In this document: positions 35,693-44,623 of the stretch, one piece after another | Layout: each line of letters begins with the position of its first letter | How positions within the stretch are numbered: position 1 is the stretch's first letter | Origin: Microbispora sp. H13382 | GTDB taxonomy: Bacteria > Actinomycetota > Actinomycetes > Streptosporangiales > Streptosporangiaceae | NCBI RefSeq assembly: GCF_014161445.1 | Contig: NZ_JABBXA010000031.1 | Coordinates: 1 to 64,000 of the forward strand | Length of the DNA: 64,000 nucleotides | Reading direction: 5' to 3' | Position numbers and translations under genes: made by a program | The notes under the pieces: model-generated | Seen by the model: the letters and a program-made list of their open reading frames with translations, nothing else | Told to the model about the DNA's origin: nothing | Database searches by the model: none

Positions 35693-35725
35693 GGCCCCGC
35701 GCGGCCCTGAAAGCCGTGCGGGGCC
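35693..35725 (-). terminator. Terminator hairpin downstream of sodN
   Basis: GGCCCCGCGCGGC and GCCGTGCGGGGCC form a 13-bp stem with one G-U pair and a 7-nt loop, 14 bp beyond the sodN stop. Confidence 0.75.
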
Positions 35726-35739
35726 CGAGGTTCCGAGGC

Positions 35740-36141
35740 TCAGGCGGCCTTGGTCTCCCAGAAGATCTTGGCGATCTCGTCGATCTTCGCGAGGAGGTCG
35801 TCGGCCAGGGCGGGGTCCACGGTCCCCTTGGCCCCGGCGGCGCCGGCCAGCTTCGTGGCGTCCCAGAAGAGCTGGTGAAGCTGGGGGTACTGCTCGAGGT
35901 GCGGGGGCTTGAAGTAGTCGGTCCACAGCACCCACAGGTGATGCTTGACCAGCTCGGCCCGCTGTTCCTTGATGATCAGCGCGCGGGTCCTGAAGACCGG
36001 GTCGTCGTTGTCGGCGTACTTCTTAATGATCGCCTTCACCGACTCGGCCTCGATGCGGGCCTGCGCCGGGTCGTAGACCCCGCACGGCAGGTCGCAGTGG
36101 GCGGACGCCTCGTGCCGGGGTCGCAGCAGTCGTGCGAGCAT
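35740..36141 (-). CDS. sodN: Nickel superoxide dismutase
   Basis: A 133-residue NiSOD precursor. A 14-residue propeptide ends just before HCDLPCGVYDP, the mature N-terminus. Its His1, Cys2 and Cys6 form the nickel hook. The C-terminal four-helix body is full length. The enzyme removes cytosolic superoxide. Maturation needs peptidase cleavage, and the required S26-type peptidase is encoded divergently 84 bp away. Confidence 0.96.
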   Translation of the reverse strand: MLARLLRPRHEASAHCDLPCGVYDPAQARIEAESVKAIIKKYADNDDPVFRTRALIIKEQRAELVKHHLWVLWTDYFKPPHLEQYPQLHQLFWDATKLAGAAGAKGTVDPALADDLLAKIDEIAKIFWETKAA

Positions 36142-36225
36142 CGGAATCCTTCCTTAGGAATGCTGGTGACAGCACTGTTCCAGGACCGACCTTACTCGTC
36201 TCGAAATCACTGTGCGGAGGGGGAT

Positions 36226-36540
36226 GTGCTCACCGCCGTGTGCGTGTCCGGCGATTCGATGCTGCCCGCGTTGCGACCTAGAGACTGGCTGCTGGTACGG
36301 CGCGGCGCCCCGATCCGTCCCGGAGACCTGGTGGTCGCCAGGCGGCCGCACGGGCTGATCGTCAAGCGGGCCTTCCGGCTCACGGGCGACGGCTGGTGGC
36401 TGGAGAGCGACAACCAGTCGGCCCCGGGGCGCCGGGACAGCTGGGACTTCGGCGCGGTGCCCGAGGAGGACGTCGTGGGCAGGGTCGTGCTGCGTTACTG
36501 GCCCAGGCCCGCGCTGCGCTTCCCCGCGCCGGCCGCCTGA
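36226..36540 (+). CDS. sodX: NiSOD maturation peptidase SodX (S26 family)
   Basis: A 104-residue S26 signal-peptidase-like protein without a membrane anchor. The catalytic Ser11 lies in SGDSMLP and the Lys47 in LIVKRAF. It corresponds to the NiSOD-maturation protease that removes the SodN propeptide. The GTG at 36226 has GGAGGGGG just upstream. It is divergent from sodN. Confidence 0.9.
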   Translation: MLTAVCVSGDSMLPALRPRDWLLVRRGAPIRPGDLVVARRPHGLIVKRAFRLTGDGWWLESDNQSAPGRRDSWDFGAVPEEDVVGRVVLRYWPRPALRFPAPAA

Positions 36541-36598
36541 CCGAGCCCTCCCACGGGCCCTTCCATGGGCCCTTCTGCCGGGCCGTCCTGCGCCTGGC

Positions 36599-37126
36599 TC
36601 AGGCGCCCCGCTTGCGCGCCCGGTAGGCGGCCACGTTCGCCCGGCTGGCGCAGCGTTCCGAGCAGTAGCGGCGCGACCGGTTGGAGGAGGTGTCGAGATA
36701 GGCGTTGCGGCACGGCGCCGCCTGGCACATGCCGAGCCGGTCCACGCCGAGCCGGGTCACGACGCTGGCCAGGCCCATGACCGACCCGACCGAGAGGGCG
36801 TCGGCGACCCGGCCGCCCTCGGTCAGGTGCAGGTGCCAGGGCTGGCCGTCGTGCCCGGAGATCTGCGGATGCACGGGATGACGGACCAGCAGCCCGTTGA
36901 GCCGCTCGACCACCTCCACGTCGTCGCCATCGGCGGCGGACGCGAAGACCCCCGCGAGTTCGTCGCGCAGCTCGCACAGCGCGTCGATGTCACGGCGGGT
37001 GAGACGCGCGGCCGCCTCCGTACGACCCGTCTCCTCCAGGAGAGCTCGCAGGGAGAAGGGGTTTTTGAGTTCGTCGCCCATGTTGACCAGCTGTACGGCC
37101 AGCTCGGCGTAAGACGTCAAGTCCAC
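36599..37126 (-). CDS. CGNR zinc-finger protein with ABATE domain
   Basis: A protein of about 175 residues. The N-terminal ABATE-like helical region ends in a zinc-binding segment: CQAAPCRNAYLD, then RSRRYCSERCASRANVAAYRARKR. The finger-plus-basic-tail is typical of CGNR transcription-regulator-like proteins. The start is uncertain: GTG 37126 or TTG 37138, neither with a good ribosome-binding site, so a leaderless transcript is possible. Confidence 0.85.
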   Translation of the reverse strand: MDLTSYAELAVQLVNMGDELKNPFSLRALLEETGRTEAAARLTRRDIDALCELRDELAGVFASAADGDDVEVVERLNGLLVRHPVHPQISGHDGQPWHLHLTEGGRVADALSVGSVMGLASVVTRLGVDRLGMCQAAPCRNAYLDTSSNRSRRYCSERCASRANVAAYRARKRGA

Positions 37127-37397
37127 TGGGACGCCCAAATACGTAAGAGATCACCGGCAAAGCCGAGTATTACATGCCCGATGGCCTGGGGGAACACCTG
37201 AACGTGCAACGATATGTGACCCGATCCGGCCGGGGCGCGTGTCACATCCTGTGGCACAATCAGGGAACGGGTGACCCCCGTACCCCCTCAAGAGACGACC
37301 GTCAACGACGACGGCCTCCGGCGGCTACCGAAGCCAGGCTCTCGTTCTCTTGACGGCGTCTACCGAAGGAACTCGTCCTTTCGACACTGGGGTCGCT

Positions 37398-38582
37398 GTG
37401 ACCGTCACATCTTCTTCCTTGGAATCTCTCGACCTGGATCCCGCTTTCGCCCTGCACCGCGGTGGCAAGCTGGAGGTCCGCTCCACCGTCCCGGTCCGCG
37501 ACGCCGACGACCTGTCGCTCGCGTACACGCCCGGGGTCGCCCGCGTCTGCACCGCCATCGCCGACAACCCCGACCTGGTCAACGACTACACCTGGGTCTC
37601 CAACGTCGTGGCCGTGGTCTCCGACGGCACCGCGGTCCTGGGGCTCGGCGACATCGGGCCCGCCGCCGCCATGCCCGTGATGGAGGGCAAGGCCCTGCTG
37701 TTCAAGCAGTTCGCCGGCGTCGACGCGGTGCCCATCTGCATCGACTGCACCGACGTGGACGCGATCGTCGAGACCGTGGTCAGGCTCGCGCCGTCGTTCG
37801 GCGGCATCAACCTCGAGGACATCAGCGCCCCCCGCTGCTTCGAGGTCGAGGAGCGCCTGCGGGGGCTTCTCGACATCCCCGTCTTCCACGACGACCAGCA
37901 CGGCACGGCGATCGTGGTCCTGGCCGCGCTGCGCAACGCGGCCCGCCTCACCGGGCGGTCCCTCGGCGAGCTGCGCGCGGTGGTGGCCGGCGCCGGAGCC
38001 TCCGGCGTCGCCGTGTCGCGGATCCTGCTGAACGCCGGGATCGGCGACATCGCGGTCTCGGACTCCAAGGGAGTCATCCACGCCGGTCGCGAGGACCTGA
38101 ACCCGGTCAAGCGGGCGCTGGCCCGCGACACCAACAAGCTCGGCCTGTCCGGGTCCACCGAGCAGGCGCTCGCCGGCGCCGACGTGTTCGTCGGCCTGTC
38201 CGGGTCGACCGTTCCGGAGCGGGCCATCGCGTCGATGGCGCCGGACTCGATCGTGTTCGCGCTGTCCAATCCCACACCGGAGGTGGACCCCGCGGCGGCG
38301 GGCAGGCACGCCCGCGTGGTCGCCACCGGGCGGTCCGACTACCCCAACCAGATCAACAACGTGCTGGCCTTCCCCGGGGTCTTCCGCGGCGCGCTCGACG
38401 TCCGCGCGACGACGATCACGGAGAACATGAAGGTGGCCGCGGCGGACGCGCTGGCGGCCGTGGTCGGCGACGACGTCACCGAGAACTACGTCATTCCCTC
38501 GCCGTTCGACGCCCGGGTCGCCCCCGCCGTGATCGCCGCCGTCGCGCGGCAGGCCCGGGAGGACGGCGTCATCCGCAAGTAG
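37398..38582 (+). CDS. NAD(P)-dependent malic enzyme
   Basis: A 394-residue short malic enzyme that oxidatively decarboxylates malate to pyruvate. The Tyr of LAYTPGVA, the Lys in MEGKALLF, the metal site IDCTDVDAI / HDDQHGTAI and the dinucleotide fold GAGASGVAV are present. The PTA domain found in long forms is absent. GTG 37398 (start VTVTSSSLES) is preferred over an upstream TTG. It ends at a strong hairpin terminator. Confidence 0.92.
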   Translation: MTVTSSSLESLDLDPAFALHRGGKLEVRSTVPVRDADDLSLAYTPGVARVCTAIADNPDLVNDYTWVSNVVAVVSDGTAVLGLGDIGPAAAMPVMEGKALLFKQFAGVDAVPICIDCTDVDAIVETVVRLAPSFGGINLEDISAPRCFEVEERLRGLLDIPVFHDDQHGTAIVVLAALRNAARLTGRSLGELRAVVAGAGASGVAVSRILLNAGIGDIAVSDSKGVIHAGREDLNPVKRALARDTNKLGLSGSTEQALAGADVFVGLSGSTVPERAIASMAPDSIVFALSNPTPEVDPAAAGRHARVVATGRSDYPNQINNVLAFPGVFRGALDVRATTITENMKVAAADALAAVVGDDVTENYVIPSPFDARVAPAVIAAVARQAREDGVIRK

Positions 38583-38604
38583 TCCTCCGGCCACCACCGG
38601 ACGC

Positions 38605-38648
38605 CGAAGGGCCGCGAGCCGCGCGATCACGCGGTGCGCGGCCCTTCG
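38605..38648 (+). terminator. Strong hairpin after malic enzyme gene
   Basis: CGAAGGGCCGCG and CGCGGCCCTTCG form a perfect 12-bp stem. A further 5-bp stem (CCGCG/CGCGG) nests inside. Confidence 0.85.
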
Positions 38649-38765
38649 CCTTCTCCCTGTCTAGGCACGTAAACATTTGGGAATGCCTTTAGGTCCTCAC
38701 GGTTAGTGCTATAAAGAAAGCTCTCCGTAACCAAATCGGCTATTGCCTGTCCCGGTTGGAGAGCG

Positions 38766-40172
38766 ATGCGACGTGACCCCAACCGCCTGCTCCAGCAGCA
38801 CCTCACCGAAGCCGGACTGTCCCGCAAGGGTCTGGCCCGCCGGCTCAACGGTCTCGGCCTGGCCCGGGGGCTGCGGGGGATGCGGTACGACCACGGTTCC
38901 GTGCTGCGCTGGATCGGCGGACGCCGCCCGCGCGAACCGGTTCCCGGCCTGCTGGCGGAGATCTTCTCGCTGCGGCTGGGGCGGCAGGTGTCCAGGGAGG
39001 ACATCGGCATGCCGCGTGGAACGGTCCCCCTCGATCTGGGACGGGAGTTCCCCCATTCGTGGGAGGAGGGTGTGGCAAGCGTGACAGCACTGTGGAGGGC
39101 CGACGTCGAGCGGCGCAGGTTCCTGCTCGACTCCACTTTCGCCCTGGGAGCGGGTTCGGCGGGCATCGTCCGCTGGCTGGCGGCGCCCGACGGGGAGCGG
39201 CTCTCCGCGAACGGGCCGCGCCGCGTCGGACCTTCGGACGTGGCCGCCATTCGCGAGGTCACCCGGTCGTTCGGCGAGCTGGACAACCGGTTCGGCGGCG
39301 GCAGCATCCGCGGCCCGGTCGTGCGCTACCTGCACACCGCCGTGACGCCGCTGCTGCGCGAGGGCGCGTACGGCGAGGCCACCGGGCGCTCGCTGGCGAC
39401 CGCGGCGGCCGAGCTGACCCGGCTGGCGGGATGGATGGCCTACGACCTGGAGCAGCACGGGCTGGCCCAGCGCTACCTGATCCAGGCGCTCGGCCTGGCG
39501 CGCGGCGCGGGCGACCACGCCCTGTGCGGCGAGATCCTGGCCGGGATGAGCCACCAGGCCGTCTACATCGGGCATCCCCGGCACGGTCTGGAGCTGGCCA
39601 GGGCGGCGGTGGCGGCGGCCCGGCGCTCGGGGGTCGGGTCGCTGCTGGCCGAGGCCCGGGTGCTGGAGGCGCACGCCCTGGCCCTGCTCGGGGAGCGCAC
39701 GGCGTCCGGCGGCGCGCTGCACGAGGCGGAGGCCGCCTTCGACCGGCGGACGCCGCAGAACGAGCCCGGCTGGATCGGCTACTTCGACGAGGCCTACCTG
39801 GCCGCGAAGTCGGCCCACTGCCTGCGCGACCTCGGCGACGGGGCGCGGGCCGTACGGCAGGCCCGGCGTTCGCTGGTGATGGACGGGCGCTACGTGCGGG
39901 GCAAGATGTTCAACCTCTCGCTGCTCGCCACGGCCCTCATCCAGGAGGGCGAGCTGGAGGAGGCGTGCCAGGCGGCGTCGTCGGCCCTCGACCTCGCCGA
40001 CAACATCCACTCGGCGCGAACCCGGACGTACGTGGCGGACATGTGCCGCCGGTTCGCGCCGTACGCCGCGGAGCCGCGGGTGGCGGAGCTGCTGGAGCGC
40101 GGCCGGGGCCGCGCGGGGAACAGGGAGAGCACGAGCAGGCAGACCGCGGCCAAGGAGGCGGTCGGCGTCTGA
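38766..40172 (+). CDS. NsdA-like TPR regulator
   Basis: A 468-residue protein. The N-terminal 85 residues form a helix-turn-helix-like domain (LLQQHLTEAGLSRKGLARRLNGLG, GSVLRWIGGRRP). The rest is helical TPR-type repeats ending near 440. This layout is shared with Streptomyces NsdA-type regulators, which lower sporulation and antibiotic production. DNA binding is not certain. ATG 38766 has GGAGA upstream. Confidence 0.7.
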   Translation: MRRDPNRLLQQHLTEAGLSRKGLARRLNGLGLARGLRGMRYDHGSVLRWIGGRRPREPVPGLLAEIFSLRLGRQVSREDIGMPRGTVPLDLGREFPHSWEEGVASVTALWRADVERRRFLLDSTFALGAGSAGIVRWLAAPDGERLSANGPRRVGPSDVAAIREVTRSFGELDNRFGGGSIRGPVVRYLHTAVTPLLREGAYGEATGRSLATAAAELTRLAGWMAYDLEQHGLAQRYLIQALGLARGAGDHALCGEILAGMSHQAVYIGHPRHGLELARAAVAAARRSGVGSLLAEARVLEAHALALLGERTASGGALHEAEAAFDRRTPQNEPGWIGYFDEAYLAAKSAHCLRDLGDGARAVRQARRSLVMDGRYVRGKMFNLSLLATALIQEGELEEACQAASSALDLADNIHSARTRTYVADMCRRFAPYAAEPRVAELLERGRGRAGNRESTSRQTAAKEAVGV

Positions 40173-40198
40173 GGGCCGCCACGCCGGGGCCGGCCCCC

Positions 40199-41296
40199 TC
40201 AGCCGGCGCGCCGGGCCGCGTTGTAGACCTGGAACAGCTCCCCGTCGAAGTACGGCGACAGGCCGGTGCCCGCGCCGGAGAGCCCGATGGTCAGGCCGTT
40301 CAGGTACCCCAGGCCGCGTACGCCGCGGTAGGCGGCCAGCCACGGCGACCCGGATGCGGCGGCGAAGGCCGAGCGCACGGCGACCAGTTCGTTCGCGCTC
40401 CTCGACAGGTCCTGGGCCAGGAAGGGCCTGCGGTACGCCCGGATGAGCCCGTCCGCGGGACGCGCGGAGGCCCGCAGGGGGTAGCCGAAGATCGCGAGCG
40501 GCCGGTCGACCGGCAGGTTGTAGGCGAGGCCCTGCCCGCCGACCTTGTCGCCGAGACGCCCCGCGGGGAGCAGCCGGACGCCGGTGTAGCCGGTCGCGGT
40601 CCGGTATTTGGGGCCGCCGGAGAACCCGGCGTACTGCGCGGCGTTCCGCAGCGCGACGCGCTTGGGCAGCACGCCGGCGTGGACGCTGACGAACGCGTAG
40701 TCGCGGTCCAGGTCGCCGTACCTGGTGAAGTCACTGTGGGCGAAGGCCTGGTCGCCGGCGTAGACGCCCCACGGTGCGCCGCCGCCGGCGAAGCCCGGAA
40801 TGAAGATCCAGTTTCGGTGGGGTGTGGCGGTGGAGCCCGCCGCGGACCGTGCGGCGTACACGCAGTGCCCGGCCGTCGCCACGAGATTGCGGTGGTCGGA
40901 CTGTACGGACGTGCCCGCGCACCAGTGGGGGCGGCCGTCCGAGCCGACGAAGAAGACCTTGCCCGTCGTCCTCGGCAGGTTGACGTTCTTCGAGGGGCCG
41001 GTGGCCCGCTTGACCCCGGCGGCGGCGGGCACCACGCCCCGGACGCCGCTGGGAGCGGCGCCGTCGGCCGTGACAGGGGTGGCCTCGATCCCGGTCGGCG
41101 CGGACGCGGGAGTCGCGCCGGTGAGCGGGCGACCGCCGTCCCTCAGCCAGTAGGCGAGCACCGAAGCCACCTTCGCGCCGGAAGCGAGGGGCGTCGTCAC
41201 GGTGATCTCGTAGCCGTGAGCGGGCACCGCCGTCCCGGTGACGAGCAACGCGGCCGTCGCCGCCGCACCCCACAGCGGGGGGAGGATGCGCTTCAA
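40199..41296 (-). CDS. Secreted trypsin-like serine protease, paralogue A
   Basis: A 365-residue Sec-secreted S1-fold protein. It starts at TTG 41296 with AAGGAG 5 bp upstream, then a signal peptide ending near PAHG. Triad residues: His in TAGHCVY, Asp in LDRDYAFV, Ser in AASGSPW. The oxyanion Gly of the usual GxSGGP is Ser here. It is paralogous to B (41820) and C (43288), sharing NVNLPRTTGKVFF with B. Confidence 0.85.
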   Translation of the reverse strand: MKRILPPLWGAAATAALLVTGTAVPAHGYEITVTTPLASGAKVASVLAYWLRDGGRPLTGATPASAPTGIEATPVTADGAAPSGVRGVVPAAAGVKRATGPSKNVNLPRTTGKVFFVGSDGRPHWCAGTSVQSDHRNLVATAGHCVYAARSAAGSTATPHRNWIFIPGFAGGGAPWGVYAGDQAFAHSDFTRYGDLDRDYAFVSVHAGVLPKRVALRNAAQYAGFSGGPKYRTATGYTGVRLLPAGRLGDKVGGQGLAYNLPVDRPLAIFGYPLRASARPADGLIRAYRRPFLAQDLSRSANELVAVRSAFAAASGSPWLAAYRGVRGLGYLNGLTIGLSGAGTGLSPYFDGELFQVYNAARRAG

Positions 41297-41419
41297 CGGA
41301 TCTCCTTGCTGTGTGACGTCTCCCGCGCCCCACACGTGAACGGGCTGCGAAGGAACATACAGCGATGGGGATCAAGTCGGGAAAACAACGCGGACGCTCG
41401 TCGTCGTCCCCGGAACGCC

Positions 41420-41452
41420 GAAGTGCCCCGCCGCGGCGCGGCGGGGCACTTC
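41420..41452 (-). terminator. Terminator hairpin between protease A and the 94-aa gene
   Basis: GAAGTGCCCCGCCG and CGGCGGGGCACTTC form a perfect 14-bp stem with a 5-nt loop, 12 bp beyond the stop of the gene at 41465. Confidence 0.85.
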
Positions 41453-41464
41453 CTGGGGGGTGCC

Positions 41465-41749
41465 TCAGGACTGGGTCGTGAGGTTCGGAGTCCGCTGGGC
41501 GAACGTGATGACGATGTCCCTGCCGTTGGCGTAGCTGACCACCGGCCGCTGCAGCATCTCACCCACCCTGCGGGCGACCGTCTGCCACAGATCCACCATC
41601 TCCGGGCTGTCGGCGGTGATCCTGAACCGGCCCTTCGCCACGAGGTGTTCGGCGACGAGCTGCGAGAAGTTGACCTCGCTTCGCACCCTCTCCTCCGCGT
41701 CGAGGGGGGTTCGCCGGGGGGCGGGCTGCGTTCCGGAAGGGTGGGTCAT
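41465..41749 (-). CDS. Hypothetical protein between protease paralogues
   Basis: A 94-residue soluble protein with no signal peptide and no domain I recognise. The middle reads LVAEHLVAKGRFRITADSPE and the end DIVITFAQRTPNLTTQS. GAGGAGATC lies 4-5 bp upstream of the ATG and a clean terminator follows, so it is a real gene. It follows protease B by 70 bp on the same strand and may be co-transcribed. Confidence 0.75.
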   Translation of the reverse strand: MTHPSGTQPAPRRTPLDAEERVRSEVNFSQLVAEHLVAKGRFRITADSPEMVDLWQTVARRVGEMLQRPVVSYANGRDIVITFAQRTPNLTTQS

Positions 41750-41819
41750 CGCTGATCTCCTCGTGATCGCCGTCCGCTCAGCATGCCACCCGGGGGGCGG
41801 CGCCGGGCGTCCGCGCGAC

Positions 41820-43001
41820 TCAGGCGATCGAGCCGGACCAGTTGTTGGCGGCGGCCTTGTAGACGCCGTAGGTCTCGCCGTCGAAGTACGGAGAGACGCT
41901 GGTGTCGATCCGCTTGTTGCCGTCGGTGTCGGAGACGCCGCTGGTGACGCCGTTGAGGTAGCCGAGCCGCTTGGCGCTGCTGTACCTCAGCAGCCACGAC
42001 GAGCCCGAGGAGCCCTCACCGGTGAAGGACGACTTGACGCCCACGAGCTCCTCGCCCTTGACCGCGGGGGCCTTGGCGGCGAAGGTCTTGCCGTACGACC
42101 ACTTGAGGGTCTGGCCGGTGAAGGCGTGGTTGCCGTCCGGGTGCGACCCGCTCGGGTAGCCGAACACGTAGACCGAGCTGCCGACCTTCTGGTTGTAGGC
42201 CAGGCCCTGGCCGCCGACGTTGTTCTCGAGCCGGCCGACGTCGGTGAACTTGACGACGTAGTACTTGCCGCCCTGGCTCTTGCGGATGAAGCGGTCGTAC
42301 TTGAGGTAGGTCTTCCTGTCGACCTGCTTCCAGTTCCACTCGGCGATGTTGCGCAGGTCGCCGCCGCGCCCCGCCTTGATGCCGTTGTAGACGGTCACGA
42401 AGGCGTAGTCGCGGTCGCCGTCCTCGTAGACGTCGAAGTCGTAGTGCGTGTAGGCCGTCTTGCCGACGTAGATGCCCCACGGCGCCTTGCCCTGGTAGTA
42501 GCCGGGGATGAAGACCCAGCGGTCCAGGGTGGCCTTGTTCGTCTTGGTGTCGTATACGCAGTGCCCGGCCGTGGCGACCAGGTTGCCGTACTTCGACTGG
42601 ACGGAGGTCGCGCTGCACCAGTGCGGCCTGCCGTCGCCGCCGCGGAAGAAGACCTTGCCGGTGGTGCGCGGCAGGTTCACGTTCTTCAGGGAGCCGCCCG
42701 ACTTGCCGCCGCCGGTGGGCGAGACGGTGCCGGGCTTGCTGTCGGCGGACGGCCCGCCGGTCGAGACGTGCTTGGCGCTGACCCGGCTCTCGTACCCGTA
42801 CGGGGTGGCGCGGACCAGGTTGGAGGCCTTCTGGTTGAGCCAGTAGGCGATGACGTTCTTCGCGGCGATGCCGCTCGCGGCCAGGGGGTCGGAGGCCGTG
42901 TCACCGGCCGCCTGCGCCGGGACCGCGATGGTGGCCCCGATGAGGCCGGCCGCGGCCACACCCCCGATGGGGACGATCAGACGGTTGACTCGGGTGCTCA
43001 T
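41820..43001 (-). CDS. Secreted trypsin-like serine protease, paralogue B
   Basis: A 393-residue secreted S1-fold protein. ATG 43001 with GGAG 5 bp upstream opens a signal peptide (MSTRVNRLIVPIGG to VPAQA). His in TAGHCVY, Asp in GDRDYAFV and Ser in GSSGSSW are present; the second oxyanion Gly is Ser. Its pro-region carries a Ser/Gly-rich linker. A CRP-like palindrome lies about 250 bp upstream. Confidence 0.87.
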   Translation of the reverse strand: MSTRVNRLIVPIGGVAAAGLIGATIAVPAQAAGDTASDPLAASGIAAKNVIAYWLNQKASNLVRATPYGYESRVSAKHVSTGGPSADSKPGTVSPTGGGKSGGSLKNVNLPRTTGKVFFRGGDGRPHWCSATSVQSKYGNLVATAGHCVYDTKTNKATLDRWVFIPGYYQGKAPWGIYVGKTAYTHYDFDVYEDGDRDYAFVTVYNGIKAGRGGDLRNIAEWNWKQVDRKTYLKYDRFIRKSQGGKYYVVKFTDVGRLENNVGGQGLAYNQKVGSSVYVFGYPSGSHPDGNHAFTGQTLKWSYGKTFAAKAPAVKGEELVGVKSSFTGEGSSGSSWLLRYSSAKRLGYLNGVTSGVSDTDGNKRIDTSVSPYFDGETYGVYKAAANNWSGSIA

Positions 43002-43246
43002 AGAACTCCAGGTGCTGTCGTGGTACGCCACATGCGTCCCACCCGTGTGTAAAGGGCTAGTAAAGACAGTACCTCTCGCCTTTATTCGATTTTTACGTGG
43101 TTTTTGGGGTGTGGTGTCCGTGACTTTTCTGTGACTCCTAACAGGACTTGTCAGGGTCGAGATCATGCCGTGACATCAGTGCAGGTCCACTCGGATGCCT
43201 TCCGTGTCAAATCACGCACTGTCCGCAGCCGGATCGGATGGCGGGG

Positions 43247-43262
43247 TGTGACGTGAATCACA
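43247..43262. promoter_or_regulatory. CRP-like palindrome
   Basis: TGTGACGTGAATCACA is an exact TGTGA-N6-TCACA palindrome, the CRP/cAMP consensus also bound by actinobacterial Crp (GTGN8CAC-type). It lies in the 286-bp spacer between protease genes C and B. Confidence 0.6.
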
Positions 43263-43287
43263 CAGGAGCCTGTCGAGGCCCGGAGAG

Positions 43288-44412
43288 TCAGCCCGTGCTC
43301 TGCTTGCTCGCCTGGGTGTACACCCGTCGCGTCAGCTGGTTGAAGTACGGCGTGGAGACGGCGTCGAGGCGTCCGCCGCCGCTGAGGTTCCAGGTCAGGC
43401 TGGTGATTCCGGTGAGGTAACCGGTCCGCTTGGCGGCGTCGTAGCCGATCACCCACGGGCCGCCGCTCGCGCCGGCGGTGAACGGGCAGCCCGGCAGCCG
43501 CACCCCGTGTTCGAGCTGCCATGTTGGCGCGCTGACGAACTTCTTCTCGGTGGTGCCGTCGCAGGACTTCACCGTCTGGCCGGTGTACGGGCGGCTGCCG
43601 TCGGGGTGGGCCCCGGCCGGGTAGCCGAAGACGGAGGTCGGTTGTCCGGTCGGCTTGCCGGAGGCGAAATGGAAGGCGCCCACCTTGTCCTCCAGGCGGC
43701 CCACGTCGACCGACCGGTACTTGAGCCTGCCGTTCTCCACGTACGGCTGCCAGGTGAAGCCCCGGTGCACGGTCACGAAGGCGTAGTCGCGGTCGAAGTC
43801 GCCCTGGCCGGCGAAGTCCTCGTGCATGTAGAGCGTGTGGCCGACGAAGATGCCGGAGGGGGCGACGCCGTCGTGGTAGCCGGGGATGAAGACCCAGTTG
43901 TCCACCGTCTTGTCCTGGGCCAGCGCGTACGCGCAGTGCCCGGCGGTGGCGACGAGGTTGCGGCGGGCGGAGTGCACCGCGGAGGCGGAGCACCAGTACT
44001 CCTTGTCGCCGACCTTGAAGAAGACCTTGCCCACCATCGGAGGGGAGGCAGCGGGAGGGGGCGCCGCGGCGCGCGGCGCGACCGCGCGCGGTGTCGCGTC
44101 CCCCGGGCCCACCTCCACCAGGGAGGGCGTGCTCTTGGTCGAGGGCGACGGCTTCGTGCTCGGCACGTAGCTGCTCGCCTGCTTGAGCCGCTCCGGGCTC
44201 CAGTACGCCGCCACCCGTTGCTCGTCGGCCTGACGGGGGGCGAGGGGGAAGGCGCTGACCCCGTTCTTGCCGATGCCCGCCGCGGCGGAGACCGTCGTCG
44301 TGGTGACGCTCGACGCGGCGGTCGCGGGAACGGCGGGTCCCTGACTCCACAGCACGGCGACCGCACTCGCGGCGGCGACGCCACCGGCGGCGAGTGTCAG
44401 CTTCCTGGTCAC
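43288..44412 (-). CDS. Secreted trypsin-like serine protease, paralogue C
   Basis: A 374-residue secreted protease. GTG 44412 with GAGAGG upstream begins the signal peptide (VTRKLTLAAGGVAAASA). His in TAGHCAY, Asp in FDRDYAFV and Ser in GASGGPW complete the triad with a classical oxyanion loop, so this copy is the most conventional of the three. A Cys pair (KSCDGTTEK and LPGCPF) absent from A and B should form a disulphide next to the active site. Confidence 0.9.
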   Translation of the reverse strand: MTRKLTLAAGGVAAASAVAVLWSQGPAVPATAASSVTTTTVSAAAGIGKNGVSAFPLAPRQADEQRVAAYWSPERLKQASSYVPSTKPSPSTKSTPSLVEVGPGDATPRAVAPRAAAPPPAASPPMVGKVFFKVGDKEYWCSASAVHSARRNLVATAGHCAYALAQDKTVDNWVFIPGYHDGVAPSGIFVGHTLYMHEDFAGQGDFDRDYAFVTVHRGFTWQPYVENGRLKYRSVDVGRLEDKVGAFHFASGKPTGQPTSVFGYPAGAHPDGSRPYTGQTVKSCDGTTEKKFVSAPTWQLEHGVRLPGCPFTAGASGGPWVIGYDAAKRTGYLTGITSLTWNLSGGGRLDAVSTPYFNQLTRRVYTQASKQSTG

Positions 44413-44623
44413 CGTGGGACCTCTCGTTGTGGAGATATGGATAGTAAGGGGTGATTTTTCCAGATCCACACGGTTGTGGCATCCCTTCTTGCCCAGCTCG
44501 TTATGAATCCAGCGGAACCGATGTGGTCTGTGGTACGTCAGATTTCGTTGCGGTCCGGAGTGGGCGCTTGCCCTCGGGGGCTCCCCTGAGAACGCTGGTC
44601 ACCAGCGGAAACGGGGGGATCGC

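Noticed and set aside
39059-41755. An 898-codon plus-strand frame across the NsdA-like gene and protease A
   Set aside because: Shadow of two real genes; low-complexity Arg/Gly/Ala product.
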